Part shown: positions 1 through 8,657 of the stretch, one piece after another
Layout of the letters: each line of letters begins with the position of its first letter
Numbering within the stretch: the stretch's first letter is position 1
Source of the DNA: DATFXM01 sp035315885
GTDB taxonomy: Bacteria; Acidobacteriota; Blastocatellia; UBA7656
Reading direction: 5' to 3'
NCBI GenBank assembly: GCA_035315885.1
Contig: DATFXM010000158.1
Span: 1-64,000 of the forward strand
DNA length: 64,000 nt
Program-made: the position numbers and the translations under genes
The notes under the pieces: generated by a model
Databases searched by the model: none
Told to the model about the DNA's origin: nothing
What the model saw: the letters and a program-made list of their open reading frames with translations, nothing else

Positions 1-41
1 TCGCCCATTCGCGCCTTCGCTCCTCCTCCCCTTCTCTTATC
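1..41. repeat. Family B intergenic repeat (partial copy)
   Basis: The window opens in pyrimidine-rich words such as CGCCCATTCGCGCC and CTCCTCCCC. These match the right arm of the longer family B elements near 5.1, 23.9, 28.4 and 43.1 kb. Only one arm is visible because the window edge cuts the element. Confidence 0.5.
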
Positions 42-92
42 CACGTTTAGTAATTAGTATTCAGTCGAGAACTAACAACAGGAGACTCATTG

Positions 93-1235
93 ATGAAGTT
101 TTCCACCAAAGCGATTCACGCCGGTCAAGAACCCGATCCAACAACCGGCGCCGTAGCCGTTCCAATCTACCAAACCTCTACCTACGCACAGGAGAGTCTC
201 GGCAAACACAAAGGCTACGAATACGCGCGCACCCAAAACCCCACCCGAGCGGCCCTCGAAAAAAACCTCGCCGCTCTCGAAGGGGGCAAAGCCTGCTTCG
301 CCTTTGCCTCGGGCATGGCCGCCACAAACGCCGTCATGACCCTGCTCCAGGCAGGAGATCACGTAATAGTCAGCGACAACACTTACGGCGGAACCTTTCG
401 TCTCTTTGAGAAAGTGCTGCGTAAATTCGGCCTCTCGTTCACCTACGTCGACGCCCGAGAGCCACAACACGTAGAAGATGCCGCGCGCGCCGAAACCCGC
501 ATGGTGTTCGTGGAGACACCCACCAACCCGGTGATGTCGCTCGTAGACATCAAAGCCGTCGCCGAGATCACTCGTCGTCGAGGAATACGCCTGGTCGTCG
601 ACAACACATTTATGTCGCCCTATTTCCAGCGCCCGCTCGAACTGGGTGCCGACATCGTCGTTCACTCCACCACCAAATACCTGAACGGACACAGCGACAG
701 CGTAGGCGGAGCAGTGATCTTGAACGACGAAGAGGATGCTCAAGCTCTGGCCTTCATTCAGAACGCTGCCGGCGCCATCATCTCGCCTATGGATGCGTTC
801 CTGGTCATGAGGGGCACAAAGACTCTTGCAGTCAGAATGCGCCAACACGACGAAAACGGCCGCATAGTTGCCCAGTTTCTAACCGAACACCCAAAGGTCA
901 AAAAGGTCTACTATCCGGGCCTGCAATCTCATCCGCAGCATGAGCTGGCGTCCCGTCAGATGTCGGGCTTTGGCGGAATGATTTCATTCGAGACCGGCTC
1001 TCTCGAAAATGCCAAACGCGTTCTCGAGAATGTCCGGGTCTGCACGATGGGTGAATCATTGGGCGGCGTAGAGACACTGATATCGCATCCCGCGACCATG
1101 ACCCACGCTTCGGTCCCCGAAGTTGAACGGAACAGGCTGGGTATAACTGACGGCCTCGTGCGCATCTCGGTAGGAATCGAAGACGTCGAAGACATCATTG
1201 CGGATCTGGATCAGGCGCTCGCCAAGCTTGCCTGA
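93..1235 (+). CDS. Cystathionine gamma-synthase/gamma-lyase family PLP enzyme
   Basis: PLP enzyme of the Cys/Met metabolism family, which interconverts cysteine, cystathionine and homocysteine in the cytosol. The 380 residues match the family length. The cofactor lysine is K195 in HSTTKYLNGHSD; SGMAA near residue 73 and the VVDNTF motif near 168 are also typical. I chose ATG 93, which sits 7 bases after GGAGA at 81-85, over an in-frame TTG at 90. Synthase, beta-lyase and gamma-lyase activities cannot be told apart from motifs alone, so no symbol is given. It stands alone, with a repeat upstream and an unrelated exported protein downstream. Confidence 0.93.
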   Translation: MKFSTKAIHAGQEPDPTTGAVAVPIYQTSTYAQESLGKHKGYEYARTQNPTRAALEKNLAALEGGKACFAFASGMAATNAVMTLLQAGDHVIVSDNTYGGTFRLFEKVLRKFGLSFTYVDAREPQHVEDAARAETRMVFVETPTNPVMSLVDIKAVAEITRRRGIRLVVDNTFMSPYFQRPLELGADIVVHSTTKYLNGHSDSVGGAVILNDEEDAQALAFIQNAAGAIISPMDAFLVMRGTKTLAVRMRQHDENGRIVAQFLTEHPKVKKVYYPGLQSHPQHELASRQMSGFGGMISFETGSLENAKRVLENVRVCTMGESLGGVETLISHPATMTHASVPEVERNRLGITDGLVRISVGIEDVEDIIADLDQALAKLA

Positions 1236-1336
1236 TCGCTCGGCTCAGTCCGTTCGAGACTTGAGAACAATCCAGTCAGGCCGGCATCGCCGTATGCAGG
1301 AATGGTCTTTTACTTTCCAAGTGGGAGGAACGAACA

Positions 1337-1831
1337 ATGGTGCGACATTTATTCAGGACGTTGGTCTTGAGCGCAATTGCTCTGTCGGTGGTGATCGTGG
1401 CCGCAGCGCAAACCGGTGCGAAGGGCAAAGAAACAGCAAGCGACGCGGAGTTCAAGAAGCTGATATCCGAATACTACGACGCGTGGAATACGCTCAACCC
1501 AGACAACGCTGCAAAGTACTATGCCAAGGATGCGAGTCTTGTCTTCTACGACATCGCGCCCTTGAAATATAACGGGTGGGGCGAGTACCACGACGGCGTG
1601 ATCAAGAACTTCTTCCAGGTTACCACCAACGCCAAGCTGACTCCGAAGGACGATCTGAAGGTCTCGAGGAGAGGCAACATCGCCTGGACCACCCTTACGT
1701 TTCATCTGTCGGCCAAGCTCAAAGCAGGCGACTCGTTGGATATGGACTGCCGGCACACCGCGATCTGGGAGCTCCGCGATGGGAAATGGCTCATCGTACA
1801 CGAGCACGTGTCGGCGCCACTGCCGGGATAA
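1337..1831 (+). CDS. Exported SnoaL-like / DUF4440 (NTF2-fold) protein
   Basis: A 164-residue protein with a hydrophobic signal peptide (about residues 8-25, cleavage likely after AAAQ), then a small NTF2-like fold. The fold is suggested by EYYDAWNTLNPDNAAKYYA followed by alternating strands ending in WELRDGKWLIVHEHVS. This is the usual layout of SnoaL/DUF4440 proteins, whose members bind small ligands or act as isomerases. No catalytic assignment is possible. The start is supported by GGGAGGAA about 8 bases upstream of ATG 1337. It appears monocistronic. Confidence 0.8.
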   Translation: MVRHLFRTLVLSAIALSVVIVAAAQTGAKGKETASDAEFKKLISEYYDAWNTLNPDNAAKYYAKDASLVFYDIAPLKYNGWGEYHDGVIKNFFQVTTNAKLTPKDDLKVSRRGNIAWTTLTFHLSAKLKAGDSLDMDCRHTAIWELRDGKWLIVHEHVSAPLPG

Positions 1832-2077
1832 TTTCGTTTTAGACTTTCAGGTTTCGAGTTTCCGGCGCTATCCGTTATTGACCCTCCACCGAACCGGATT
1901 TCACGCTGGCGGCATAGCCTTCGCAAAGTAGGAGACCACCGAGTTTCCAGACTTTACGGTCTTTGCGAGGCTTTGCGGTCTTCGGGTGAAACCCGGCCTT
2001 CCCAATCGCTTATACGGGGACAGGGCCCAACCAAGTCAGCCCCCGATCAAGCCAGAACACCATCCCAAACCTAATAA

Positions 2078-2106
2078 TTGACACCGCCCCGAGCCTACCT
2101 TAAGAT
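2078..2106 (+). promoter_or_regulatory. Sigma-70-type promoter for the kinase/TIR gene
   Basis: TTGACA at 2078-2083 is followed by a 17-base spacer and TAAGAT at 2101-2106, about 50 bases before ATG 2157. The rest of the 1832-2156 gap shows no convincing gene and no clear terminator. Confidence 0.6.
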
Positions 2107-2156
2107 TGGGCCACACTCGCCCCCTTTTGGTTAACAACTAAAGCTGAGGAATCCAC

Positions 2157-4988
2157 ATGAAGCATTGTCCGTCATGCGCGCGGCAGTTCGCGGATCAGGT
2201 CCAATTCTGCCCTTTTGACGGTGTAGCAATCGAAGCCATCAAGGAATCGCCGCCATCCGCGCCATCCGTGCCATCCGCCTCCCGCAACGCGCTGATAGGC
2301 CGCACTCTCGCCGGAAAGTACAGACTCGAAGCTCGCCTTCGCGAAGAATCATCGATCATGGTGTACGGCGCGACCAATCTAGAACTATCCAAGCCGGTAC
2401 TGTTAAAGCTGTTTCGAACCGATCTTGCGGGACTTGCAACGACCCACGAAATGCTTGGACACGCGCGAGCCGTAGCCGGGATGGAACATCCGGGCATCGT
2501 TCCCATTCTCGATATAGGCCTCGACGATGAAAACAACCTCGCCTACGCCGCGGTCGAAATCGTGGATGGAATCAGTCTGCGTGAACGACTGGTTGAGCAC
2601 GGACCGTTTGACGAGCCGCAGGTTCGAGGAATCTTAAAACAGGTTTGTTCGGCTTTTCAGACCGTGAACTCTTCAGGGTTCATTGCACGGGGACTCGGTG
2701 CGACCGATGTCTGGCTCATACAAGACAAATCTTACGTGCCGATAGTGATGATTGACTGTTCGTGGCACGGGCTCCCAGCAACGAAGGACGTCCTCGACAA
2801 AGGATCCGATCGCTTGTCGGTTGCTCGCGCGCTCTACATTTCGCCGGAAGAGTGCCGGGGAGAAGAGCCCGACGCACATTCTGACGTCTATCGCCTGGGG
2901 TTACTAGCATACGAAATGCTGGCGGGCAAACCTCCCTTCGTGTCCGCGTCGCTGCCGGGTCTGATCTCTCTGCATCTTGATGAGGCGCCGCTTCCGATTG
3001 AGATCGCTGCTCCTGACGCACGGGCAGCTTACGACATCGAGCGCGTTATAATGCGCGCGCTGGCAAAGCTGCCGCGGTTCCGGCATCAATCAGCCGAGGA
3101 TTTCGCTCGCGACCTTGAAGAAGGGGTCGACCACTCCCGGAGAACTTCGGTTATTCAAAACCCGACTTTCCCGGCCGCTGTGCCGGAACAGCCTCTGGTC
3201 CTGCCGACCGATGGACTGCCGGTGATGGACGTGCTCACGGTCACCGGCCCGCCAGACGCCCTTACCGTAGAAGCAAGACCACTGAAGGACCTTTCAACTA
3301 AGGTCTCGCAGCCCCGTGTTGACATAACCGAGATTCAACGCCAGATAGTCGCTCAGAGCGACGAAGAGTTCTTTCTGCTTGAGTCGAGGGAACGCCAAAC
3401 AGCGGAAAGACCTCTGCCGGCACCAACGCAATCTGCTCAACCACCAGCAACGGAAAACGTAAACGAGATTGTTTTCACCCTTGAAGATCAGCCTCGACTG
3501 CCCGATCAGCGTCGACTGCCCGATCAACCTCAAGCGCAGGATCAACCTCCTATCGAGGAACAGCCGAAACCGAAACAGAAGCCGCTTTTTTTGAACGAAA
3601 AGGCGCAGTTCACTGTCTGGCAGCCCGCGTGCGTCCAGCCGCTGACCTGGGTTCCATTGCTCGCAGTCGCGCAAATAGCCGACGACACTGGTTCAGCTCT
3701 TGGCTCGTTTGAAGGCGCGAACGCTGGAGCGCCCGACATCCAGAGTACATCGACTGGAGAGAACGCTCACACGGATTCGCAGAGCCGGGTGGAATTCATC
3801 GATACCGATGGTCGAGTGACATTCGTACCCAGTGTGCACGGCATGGAATTCAACCCGCCCAGCATAACTTTCCAGTGGACTGAGAAGATTCATCGCGAAG
3901 GTTTCCAGATGCGAGCCTCGGCCCAACTTGATCGTCAAACTGCTCGGGGCCGGCTATCGGTTTTCATCGGAGGGATACTGCTGGCCGAGGTGCCTCTTTC
4001 GGTCCACGTTGACGGACGTTACGAGGCTCCATCGGTTGAAGCGGATGCCCAGACGGTTTCAGCCAAGCCGTATCGAAAGGTCTTTACTTCTTTCGCCAAC
4101 AAAGACTCGCGCGTGGTGGAAGAGGTTGGTCGATTTGCCGAAAACGCTTCGGATCCTTATGGCCGCGAGCTCTTGAAGGTTCGGGCTGGTGAATCGTGGA
4201 GCGCTAAAATCGAAAAGCTAATCCTCGAAGCTGATGTTTTTCAATTGTTCTGGTCGTCCAAGTCAATGCTGTCGCCATTCGTTCGACGCGAATGGGAATA
4301 CGCGTTGTCGCTTCGCAGGCCCAACTTCGTGAGACCTACGTACTGGGAGCATCCGATTCCCGCGTCTATTCACGACCACCTGCCTCCCGAAGAACTCACC
4401 CGGCTCAGATTTCAGAAGATCTGGGAAGAGCAAGGGGATCAAGAGTCATCTGCGACCGCAAGCGAGCCGGGGACTGGACCGTTAGCGTCCGGCTCGCTAT
4501 CAACCGTACGCGTCACCGGCTCCGTGCCCAAAGCGGATTCAACCACTCAAACAACCGTGCCCGCCACAAGTCCTGCGACTCCGGTTACTGAGTCGATCAA
4601 GAGTCCCATAACGCGCATAGAGCCGGTCCAGCAGCACGCCCCGACCAAGGGGCCTCAGCTCGTGGCACCCGCAACGCAACAGAGCGCAGCTACAAAGCCT
4701 GTTAACCCGCTGGAGACGCGCTCGGGTTCTCCGATCATGGGTAACGGTGCAGCCGTAGCGCCCGCCTTTGCGCCCACACCTTCGCCTGCACCGCAAGTGC
4801 ATCAACAACCCGAACCGCCGGCTCCGAGCCCCACACGCTCGACTGGAGAGTCGCCAGCGCACTCGCACTCCCCACAGCGAGCAAAATCTTCGTCGCCGAA
4901 GATCGTGCTTCTTCTGATACTGTTCGTCATCGTGGGAGGCCTACTGATCCTTGGGATGGTCTACTTTATGACCCGATTTGGACGTTGA
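2157..4988 (+). CDS. Zinc ribbon - pseudokinase - TIR - tail-anchor protein
   Basis: A 943-residue multidomain protein. Residues 4-22 form a zinc ribbon (C4xxC7...C18PFDG). Residues about 50-325 form a Ser/Thr-kinase fold. The VAIK lysine is present (K84 in VLLKLF) and the APE/DVYRLG region is intact (229-250), but the catalytic loop reads ARGLGATD (177-184), so the HRD Asp, the Lys and the Asn are lost, and DFG is DCS (200-202). This predicts a pseudokinase. A low-complexity Pro/Gln linker leads to a beta-rich segment (about 555-635). A TIR domain follows from about 638 to 760 (FTSFANKDS, RAGESW, LFWSSKSMLSPFVRREWEYAL region). A Pro/Ala-rich stretch and a C-terminal membrane helix (about 915-937) end the protein, so it is probably anchored with all domains in the cytosol. 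It is monocistronic, with its own promoter. The likely role is signalling or immunity; its ligand and activity are unknown. Confidence 0.88.
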   Translation: MKHCPSCARQFADQVQFCPFDGVAIEAIKESPPSAPSVPSASRNALIGRTLAGKYRLEARLREESSIMVYGATNLELSKPVLLKLFRTDLAGLATTHEMLGHARAVAGMEHPGIVPILDIGLDDENNLAYAAVEIVDGISLRERLVEHGPFDEPQVRGILKQVCSAFQTVNSSGFIARGLGATDVWLIQDKSYVPIVMIDCSWHGLPATKDVLDKGSDRLSVARALYISPEECRGEEPDAHSDVYRLGLLAYEMLAGKPPFVSASLPGLISLHLDEAPLPIEIAAPDARAAYDIERVIMRALAKLPRFRHQSAEDFARDLEEGVDHSRRTSVIQNPTFPAAVPEQPLVLPTDGLPVMDVLTVTGPPDALTVEARPLKDLSTKVSQPRVDITEIQRQIVAQSDEEFFLLESRERQTAERPLPAPTQSAQPPATENVNEIVFTLEDQPRLPDQRRLPDQPQAQDQPPIEEQPKPKQKPLFLNEKAQFTVWQPACVQPLTWVPLLAVAQIADDTGSALGSFEGANAGAPDIQSTSTGENAHTDSQSRVEFIDTDGRVTFVPSVHGMEFNPPSITFQWTEKIHREGFQMRASAQLDRQTARGRLSVFIGGILLAEVPLSVHVDGRYEAPSVEADAQTVSAKPYRKVFTSFANKDSRVVEEVGRFAENASDPYGRELLKVRAGESWSAKIEKLILEADVFQLFWSSKSMLSPFVRREWEYALSLRRPNFVRPTYWEHPIPASIHDHLPPEELTRLRFQKIWEEQGDQESSATASEPGTGPLASGSLSTVRVTGSVPKADSTTQTTVPATSPATPVTESIKSPITRIEPVQQHAPTKGPQLVAPATQQSAATKPVNPLETRSGSPIMGNGAAVAPAFAPTPSPAPQVHQQPEPPAPSPTRSTGESPAHSHSPQRAKSSSPKIVLLLILFVIVGGLLILGMVYFMTRFGR

Positions 4989-5019
4989 TCCGTTCCGTCT
5001 GCGTTCATCGGCCGTAGAC

Positions 5020-5180
5020 GGCTAAGGAGAGACGCGAGAGGAGGGAGGAGAGACGTGGCCGGTACCGCGTTGTCTCCCTTCGTCGCTCATCTCCGCATCA
5101 CCGCGTCCCCCCTCTCCGCGTCACCGCGTCAACAAGTCTCCGGTCGCCCCTTCGCCCCTTCGCCCCTTCGCACCTTCCTC
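5020..5180. repeat. Family B intergenic repeat (purine arm / pyrimidine arm)
   Basis: The left part is purine-rich (GGAGAGACGCGAGAGGAGGG) and the right part is rich in CTCCGCGTCACCGCGTC and repeated GCCCCTTC words, giving a long imperfect palindrome. It overlaps the 3' end of the minus-strand gene ending at 5121 and supplies its last codons and stop. Confidence 0.7.
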
Positions 5181-6182
5181 CGCCCGGGTAACCGCACCAG
5201 CGCGAGCCAGATAAATCAATCCGCCGGCGATGGCATTCAGATACACCGGAGCAAACACCAGCAGCGAAAACGAAAGCGCCTGCTCGCGAGATAGGCCGAC
5301 ACTCGCAAACAGTGCCACCATCACCCATTCGCGCACGCCGAGACCGCCTACCGATATCGGAAGAAGCCTTATCAGATCTACGATCGACATAAACGAAAAA
5401 ACGGTTATCAAAGGCAATGGCAAAGCCATGGCTCTCGCAACCACGTAGCAGCCAAGACTCCAAACGACCCGTATAGTGATCGACAGCGCGAGAGTGCCGA
5501 TCATCATTCCCCGATGGAACTTCATCTGCGATATAGCCGACAGAGTGCGTCCCAACGCAGATGCAAACCTCTCGAGCCCCAGCCGCGCTCCTACCAGAGT
5601 CGCAACATGCGAAAGAAACCTCGTCACCCTCCGACTCATCAATGCGGCGCTCACCACAAACGCGATGATCAGCACAGCCTCGACCAGTCCGATGGTCCGC
5701 CGGCTCTGACCCAGTGCCCCGCTTCCGAGCGTCGCGCCGACCCCGATCAGCAGCAGAATGAACACGCCTACGAGCCGCTCGTAAACGAGAGTAGAAAGCA
5801 CAAAAGGCTTGTCCTGTATCTCCCGATCGACATAAATCAAGCGTGCGACGTCGCCGCTTACGCCACCGCCGGGCACGAAGTTGGTGAAGAACAAGCCGAC
5901 CAGATAATGCGCGAACAGACGTGCAGTTGGCGGACGATTCGGACGCACACCAAGGATCAAACCCCATCGGGCGGCCATTAACCAGGTCACTGCAAAGGAG
6001 CCCAGAGCTGCGAGCGGGAGATACGCGAGCTGCGTGTTGCGTACGGTGTCGAGCAGCGCGCGAGTGTCGCTCTTGACGAACACGAGCGCCAGCGCGGCAA
6101 GTCCAAAGATAACCTGAGCGATTCCGCGCAGGCGAATTCGTCGCGTCGCACTCGTTGTCTCCGCGGTGCGATCATCCGTCAT
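5121..6182 (-). CDS. LPG-synthase-type (UPF0104/AglD-like) membrane protein
   Basis: A 353-residue polytopic inner-membrane protein with about eight hydrophobic helices. It resembles the flippase-like transmembrane region of lysylphosphatidylglycerol synthase. Typical features are a conserved Asn/Gly-rich stretch (FVPGGGVSGDVARLIYV near residues 98-114) and SVGGLGVREWVMVALF near the C-terminal third. The soluble aminoacyl-transfer domain of MprF is absent, so lipid or glycan translocation, or a partner role to a glycosyltransferase, is more likely. It is the last gene of the minus-strand cluster, 7 bases after the GT2. The final ~19 residues (EEGAKGRRGEGATGDLLTR) are encoded by a family B repeat and are probably not part of the fold. 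Confidence 0.85.
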   Translation of the reverse strand: MTDDRTAETTSATRRIRLRGIAQVIFGLAALALVFVKSDTRALLDTVRNTQLAYLPLAALGSFAVTWLMAARWGLILGVRPNRPPTARLFAHYLVGLFFTNFVPGGGVSGDVARLIYVDREIQDKPFVLSTLVYERLVGVFILLLIGVGATLGSGALGQSRRTIGLVEAVLIIAFVVSAALMSRRVTRFLSHVATLVGARLGLERFASALGRTLSAISQMKFHRGMMIGTLALSITIRVVWSLGCYVVARAMALPLPLITVFSFMSIVDLIRLLPISVGGLGVREWVMVALFASVGLSREQALSFSLLVFAPVYLNAIAGGLIYLARAGAVTRAEEGAKGRRGEGATGDLLTR

Positions 6183-6189
6183 AGTGCTG

Positions 6190-6927
6190 TTATTGCTTCC
6201 TGCCTTGCGGCGAAGAGCCGCTGCGCGGCTGTGAGTGAATATTGATCCAGATACGCGCGAGCTCTTTCAGCGTCGAGAGAACGTGGTGTGGTCTCACTGT
6301 GGAGCTGCCCGCGGTACGCGGATAGTGCCTAACACCGATTTCCACCACTCGGAACCCGAAGTATCGAGCCTTCGCAAGAACTTCTGCGTCAACAAAGAAC
6401 TTCTTTGACTCTATAGTCACCTTGTCGAAGACCTCGCGCCTGAACAGCTTGAACGCACAGTCGATGTCGCGCACTTTGATTCGGAAAGTGATTCTCACAA
6501 CCAGGTTGAAGACCCACGACACCACCAGCCTGGTAAGCGGGTCAAAGCGATAGATACGGAATCCGTTGACTATGTCCGCTTCCTCGATCAGAGGCAGCAG
6601 CCGCACGATCTCACGCACGTCGAACTGATTGTCGGAATCTGTGTAAAAGATCAACTGGCTTTTGGCGTTGGTGAAGCCTGTCTTGAGCGCCTCGGCGTAA
6701 CCGCGATTTGGCTTGTGATGAAAGACTCGAATGTGCGCGGGGTCCTCTGCTACCAGGCGATCGGCGATTTCGCCGGTGCGGTCTACGGAGCCATCGTCGA
6801 CTATTATGACCTCCCAGTCCCGCAGCTCGAGCCCACCAAGTACCTCGACCAAACGGCGCGCTGCGGTCTCGATGTTCTCTTCTTCGTTGAACGCCGGGAG
6901 CACGGCCGAGATAGTCTCAAAGGGCAT
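6190..6927 (-). CDS. Family 2 glycosyltransferase (DPM1-like)
   Basis: A 245-residue GT-A fold enzyme of the polyprenyl-phosphate mannosyltransferase/DPM1 type. The nucleotide-sugar motif IIVDDGSVDR lies at residues 41-50 and the metal-binding YTDSDNQFD at 95-103. CAFKLFRREVF near 155-165 is typical of the family. There are no strong membrane anchors, so the enzyme probably acts at the cytosolic face and loads a sugar onto a polyprenyl phosphate or lipid-linked glycan. It sits 10 bases after the phosphodiesterase gene and 7 bases before the LPG-synthase-type gene, so it is co-transcribed. The donor and acceptor cannot be read from sequence. Confidence 0.9.
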   Translation of the reverse strand: MPFETISAVLPAFNEEENIETAARRLVEVLGGLELRDWEVIIVDDGSVDRTGEIADRLVAEDPAHIRVFHHKPNRGYAEALKTGFTNAKSQLIFYTDSDNQFDVREIVRLLPLIEEADIVNGFRIYRFDPLTRLVVSWVFNLVVRITFRIKVRDIDCAFKLFRREVFDKVTIESKKFFVDAEVLAKARYFGFRVVEIGVRHYPRTAGSSTVRPHHVLSTLKELARIWINIHSQPRSGSSPQGRKQ

Positions 6928-6937
6928 CGCGTTGGTC

Positions 6938-8617
6938 CTAACCCAGGTAACCCAGCCCTCTCAGCCGCTGCCGGATCTCTTCGCTCTCTTCTTCAGTCAT
7001 CGTCTCCGCGCCGCTTGAATCAAGGCGCGCATCGGTATTCGAAAACCGCACCGGGTTTCTTCGCATATGCTCTTCGGTGAAAATCTCCTCCAACACTCTG
7101 CCGTCCATATCGGGCGGTATCTCCACCCCAAACGTGTGAAGAATCGTCGGTGCGTAGTCGATGATTCGCGCGCCATCGACTCTGATGCCTCCGCGAAGCT
7201 CCGGACCTCGTCCCAGCAATATTCCGTGCATGCGGTGATCGCCTGAGTTCCCGTAGACCGGTGTGATGAACTTATTCGAAGTCAGATCGAGAGTCCCAAG
7301 CGGTTTGTTCGTCATGTCCGCCGGGAGGAACTGCAGGTCCGCCGCTTCCTCCGAGTGCGGACCGGTGTATAAATCCTCACGACGCCAGATCGGCCCAATC
7401 ACCTTTTCGCCGGTAGCCGGATCCGTAATCGCACGCAGCTTCTTAGTCAGCTCAGCCATCACTCGCTCGTAAGCGCCACCCTGCTCGACAATCCCGTTTG
7501 TCTCTCTACCTCGCAGGTTTATGTAAATCTGACCGTAGTTACCCTTTGAAAACGCGGTGGTCCTCGACCAGTCTACGTCCTCGAGCGACAGCATCAACGA
7601 ATTCGCAAGCTTCATCAGCGATGACCTGTTGGTAACGCCGACTGAGAGCCGCAGGTGCGCGAGTCCGAGCTTCATTGCCGATCGATAAGCCAGATCCGGC
7701 GTGAGCCCCAACCTGAACAGTGACCTTTTGACGCGGGTCATCGCATCGCGCTTCAGCACCAGAAACCCTTCGTTCAGCAGCCACACGTTGAAGCACAAGA
7801 ACTTCTTGATCGGGCCAAACCCGTGATCTGAACCCATGAAGACGGTCGCGTCTTTTCCGACCGCGTCAAACAACTCGCCGAGAGTCGCGTCGACCTGATG
7901 CCAATATTCGTGAATGCGGCCTACGTGCTCGTCGTGCTCCTTGCGATTGAAGAACGGATGCGACTCATCCAAAACGTGCCAAAGCTCGTGCTGAAACCTG
8001 TCCGTGCCCCAGTAGTGAGTCGCGAATACGTCCCAACCGTAGCTGTCCATCAGATAGCAATTGACCTTCGTCTTGTACTCGAGCTCTGCGAAGAGCTGAT
8101 CAAGTATCTTGTCGATGTTACCGGGGGAATAGACCTCGGTGATGTACAGTTGGTACGGGCCAAATCGGCTTTCGATTTCCTCGAGCAGGCTGGGCGGTGA
8201 GGTGAAATCCCGCCGACCACGCGGCGTCAGGAAGTCAGAGATCATCAACCCGTTCTGAATGGCAGGCGGATACGTGCAAGGCACGTTCGTTACGATCGAA
8301 CGTTTACCGCACTGCGCAAGGACATCCCAGAATGGCGCTCCATCGCGGGCGGCAGAACTCACCGGGACGTCGGGGAGCCCACCAGAACCTTTTTTCCTCA
8401 GCAGAAATTCGAATACTCCGTGCTTGCCCGGATTCTTACCGGTCATCCAGGAAACCCACGCAGTGGGAGTAATGGGTGGGATTGTAGTTTCGAGCGGTCC
8501 GCGAACGCCTTCGGCGATGAATTGCTGAAGGCGCGGCATAATACCGGCGGTCATCAACGGATCCATCAGGTCAAAGGTAGAGCCATCCAGGCCTATGAAA
8601 AGCACTTGCTTGGACAT
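6938..8617 (-). CDS. Alkaline-phosphatase-superfamily phosphodiesterase (copy 1)
   Basis: A 559-residue member of the type I phosphodiesterase/nucleotide pyrophosphatase branch. The first metal Asp is D11 (IGLDGSTFD) and the probable nucleophile is T50, nine residues before the TG of TGKNPGKHG. GSDHGFG and GDHRMHG carry the other metal ligands. There is no signal peptide, so it should be cytosolic although most relatives are exported. The C-terminus RLRGLGYLG is shared with the two other copies nearby. Context (GT2, flippase, APS kinase) points to a role on activated or lipid-linked envelope precursors, which is inference. Confidence 0.88.
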   Translation of the reverse strand: MSKQVLFIGLDGSTFDLMDPLMTAGIMPRLQQFIAEGVRGPLETTIPPITPTAWVSWMTGKNPGKHGVFEFLLRKKGSGGLPDVPVSSAARDGAPFWDVLAQCGKRSIVTNVPCTYPPAIQNGLMISDFLTPRGRRDFTSPPSLLEEIESRFGPYQLYITEVYSPGNIDKILDQLFAELEYKTKVNCYLMDSYGWDVFATHYWGTDRFQHELWHVLDESHPFFNRKEHDEHVGRIHEYWHQVDATLGELFDAVGKDATVFMGSDHGFGPIKKFLCFNVWLLNEGFLVLKRDAMTRVKRSLFRLGLTPDLAYRSAMKLGLAHLRLSVGVTNRSSLMKLANSLMLSLEDVDWSRTTAFSKGNYGQIYINLRGRETNGIVEQGGAYERVMAELTKKLRAITDPATGEKVIGPIWRREDLYTGPHSEEAADLQFLPADMTNKPLGTLDLTSNKFITPVYGNSGDHRMHGILLGRGPELRGGIRVDGARIIDYAPTILHTFGVEIPPDMDGRVLEEIFTEEHMRRNPVRFSNTDARLDSSGAETMTEEESEEIRQRLRGLGYLG

Positions 8618-8657
8618 AGTAAAAGATTGAGGACTATAGCCGACCGAAGTTGAAAGC

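Noticed and set aside
6715..7080. A 121-codon plus-strand frame over the GT2 and phosphodiesterase junction.
   Set aside because: It reads across two recognised minus-strand genes and has no domain or ribosome site.
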